Program-made: the position numbers and the translations under genes
DNA from: a virus
DNA: 64,000 nucleotides
Virus record (IMG/VR): IMGVR_UViG_3300008107_000014
Location: 51,208 to 115,207 of that record
Strand: one strand, 5' to 3'
The notes under the pieces: model-generated
Database searches by the model: none
What the model saw: the letters and a program-made list of their open reading frames with translations, nothing else
Told to the model about the DNA's origin: nothing
Part shown: positions 62,897 to 64,000 of the stretch, piece after piece
How the letters are laid out: every line of letters begins with the position of its first letter
How positions within the stretch are numbered: the stretch's first letter is position 1

Positions 62897-64000
62897 ATAT
62901 TAACTAATGCTCCAAATGCAGCCCAACGACCTGGGTTTCCGCTAATTGTACATATCCAGCCTGCATAAGAACCGACCTGCGGATTTGTATTCCATACTAC
63001 ATCGCCCTTGATAAATTCGCCCGTACTTGGATGAGTGTCGGCATATTGATGTATATGACCGTGATAACGAATAGGACCGTTAACGTGTAGATCAACTTCT
63101 GGATCTGGATTGTTAACTCTAATTGCTAGCTTTCCGTGAATTGAAACTTGAATAGGTGCTTGGGCAATGTTACCTAGTTTAATATTTCCGTTTGACTCTA
63201 CGGAAATTCTAGGACGACTATCTGTGACTATGTCAAAAGGTATACTTGCATATGTGCCAACCATGCCTCTTGTGCTTTCTCTAGTACCTAACACTACTTC
63301 TATAGCATCTTCGGCAACGCTTAGAGCAGCATGTGGTTGATCTGTGCCTAGGCCTAGTCTATCCGATTCTGCACTATAAAACATGTACTGATTAATTTGT
63401 ACGTCACCGTCCACTGTAAGACCGCGTAATCTACCTAGCTCTCTGATATTACTTTTTATAACACTCGGGCCTAGTTCTTTTTCAGATAACACCGAAACAT
63501 TACCTATTGAAAATACTTTATCTTTGGCAATGTCTAGATGCTCAGTTGAAAACAATCTGTCTGGATTTGCTGCTATAACAAGTTGTTTGGTAATGCCAGT
63601 ACCTGTCCATAACAATCCTTTGCCGTAGATTGATTCTTCGCCGGTAGACTTAAATTCCAAAGGACTGTATTTTTCTAACTTTACATCAGCTCTAATTTCG
63701 CTGACTTCTAAAACATTGGCTTTAAGTAGACCTGCAACTTCCATGCTGTCTGCAATGACTTTGCCCTCGACTTTTAAGTTGTCTTTGACAGTTTCTACCT
63801 TTAAATTTGTTATAGATGCTGCATCGTCAGTTAATGTAATTTGAGTTTTACTGGCTTTATCGTCGATGCCTGCGCTTGAAAAGTTTACAATCTTGCCACC
63901 GGAGACATGATCTCCTGATAACGAACGTTTTGGTAAATTTTGTAGGAAATGTGTTACGTCAATGGTAGCTGCTGCCTGCACTTTTATTGCGGCACCCAGC
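62893..64000 (-). CDS. Virion/fibre-like protein, 5' end outside window
   Basis: A protein of at least 368 residues; the frame is open beyond the apparent GTG at 63981 to the window edge, so the true start is outside. It resembles the 62030 product over most of its length (NPDRLFSTEHLDIAKDKVFSIGNVSVLSEKELGPSVIKSNIRELGRLRGL; FYSAESDRLGLGTDQPHAALSV; GRWAAFGALVNI at the end), with about 100 extra residues at the N-terminus. The pair is a tandem duplication. Confidence 0.65.
   Translation of the reverse strand, partial: LGAAIKVQAAATIDVTHFLQNLPKRSLSGDHVSGGKIVNFSSAGIDDKASKTQITLTDDAASITNLKVETVKDNLKVEGKVIADSMEVAGLLKANVLEVSEIRADVKLEKYSPLEFKSTGEESIYGKGLLWTGTGITKQLVIAANPDRLFSTEHLDIAKDKVFSIGNVSVLSEKELGPSVIKSNIRELGRLRGLTVDGDVQINQYMFYSAESDRLGLGTDQPHAALSVAEDAIEVVLGTRESTRGMVGTYASIPFDIVTDSRPRISVESNGNIKLGNIAQAPIQVSIHGKLAIRVNNPDPEVDLHVNGPIRYHGHIHQYADTHPSTGEFIKGDVVWNTNPQVGSYAGWICTISGNPGRWAAFGALVNI

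Overview
The window is part of a large, gene-dense T4-like myovirus genome of the marine or freshwater kind (relatives of cyanophages and pelagiphages). The evidence is a T4-type replication core: B-family DNA polymerase gp43, sliding clamp gp45, clamp-loader subunit gp44, the RNase H/5' exonuclease and a DsbA-like protein. Around it are many small conserved phage proteins, PhoH, peptide deformylase, UvdE and a long tail-fibre block. Genes are packed with ATGA and TAATG overlaps, and no tRNA, integrase, transposon, CRISPR array or photosynthesis gene is visible. An o-spanin lipoprotein nested in an i-spanin gene indicates a Gram-negative host.

Layout. 1-5321 (+) is a sugar and glycan modification block: three related glycosyltransferase-like proteins, a GDP-mannose-epimerase-like enzyme, a 2OG-Fe(II) oxygenase and a methyltransferase-like protein. 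5305-23521 (-) holds small conserved proteins, nucleotide metabolism and DNA replication. Inside it lies a 7-deazaguanine route (QueE, FolE, a degenerate T-fold protein and a DpdA-type DNA transglycosylase); its QueD is at 60.7-61.3 kb. 23605-29904 (-) is an array of late genes. At least five of its products begin with an M-[KR]-x-x-E-[ILF]-... peptide ending in L/I-x-E, like the T4 capsid-targeting sequence cleaved by the prohead protease. The tagged cargo includes a LysM+GH19 wall hydrolase and an HExxH metallopeptidase. 29945-34233 (-) is a proteostasis operon (dnaJ, def, clpA-like) under a perfect sigma70-type promoter. 34307-39091 (-) carries the lysis genes (holin, Rz/Rz1, GH19 endolysin) and membrane or structural proteins. 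39236-39973 (+) is a lone phoH with a structured leader. 39958-44029 (-) holds the clamp loader, a sugar-nucleotide dehydrogenase, MazG-like, GroES-like and DnaE-like proteins. 44029-57993 (-) encodes fibre and adhesin proteins, one of about 2,426 residues. 58064-58615 (+) has two small genes. 58662-64000 (-) holds UvdE, a GT8-like enzyme, QueD and two paralogous fibre proteins, the last running off the window.

Regulation. Two promoter classes can be read. Host-type promoters (TTGNNN, exactly 17 bases, TATAAT-like) precede queE, dsbA, dnaJ, the DnaE-like/gp44 operon, the uvdE operon and queD. In two cases the -35 lies in the loop of an intrinsic terminator. Late T4-type boxes (NATAAATA, or the CTAAATA variant) precede fibre, internal-protein and membrane-protein genes. 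A few sites combine both.

Most functional calls are from motif recognition without database searches. Promoters and the capsid-targeting interpretation are inference.
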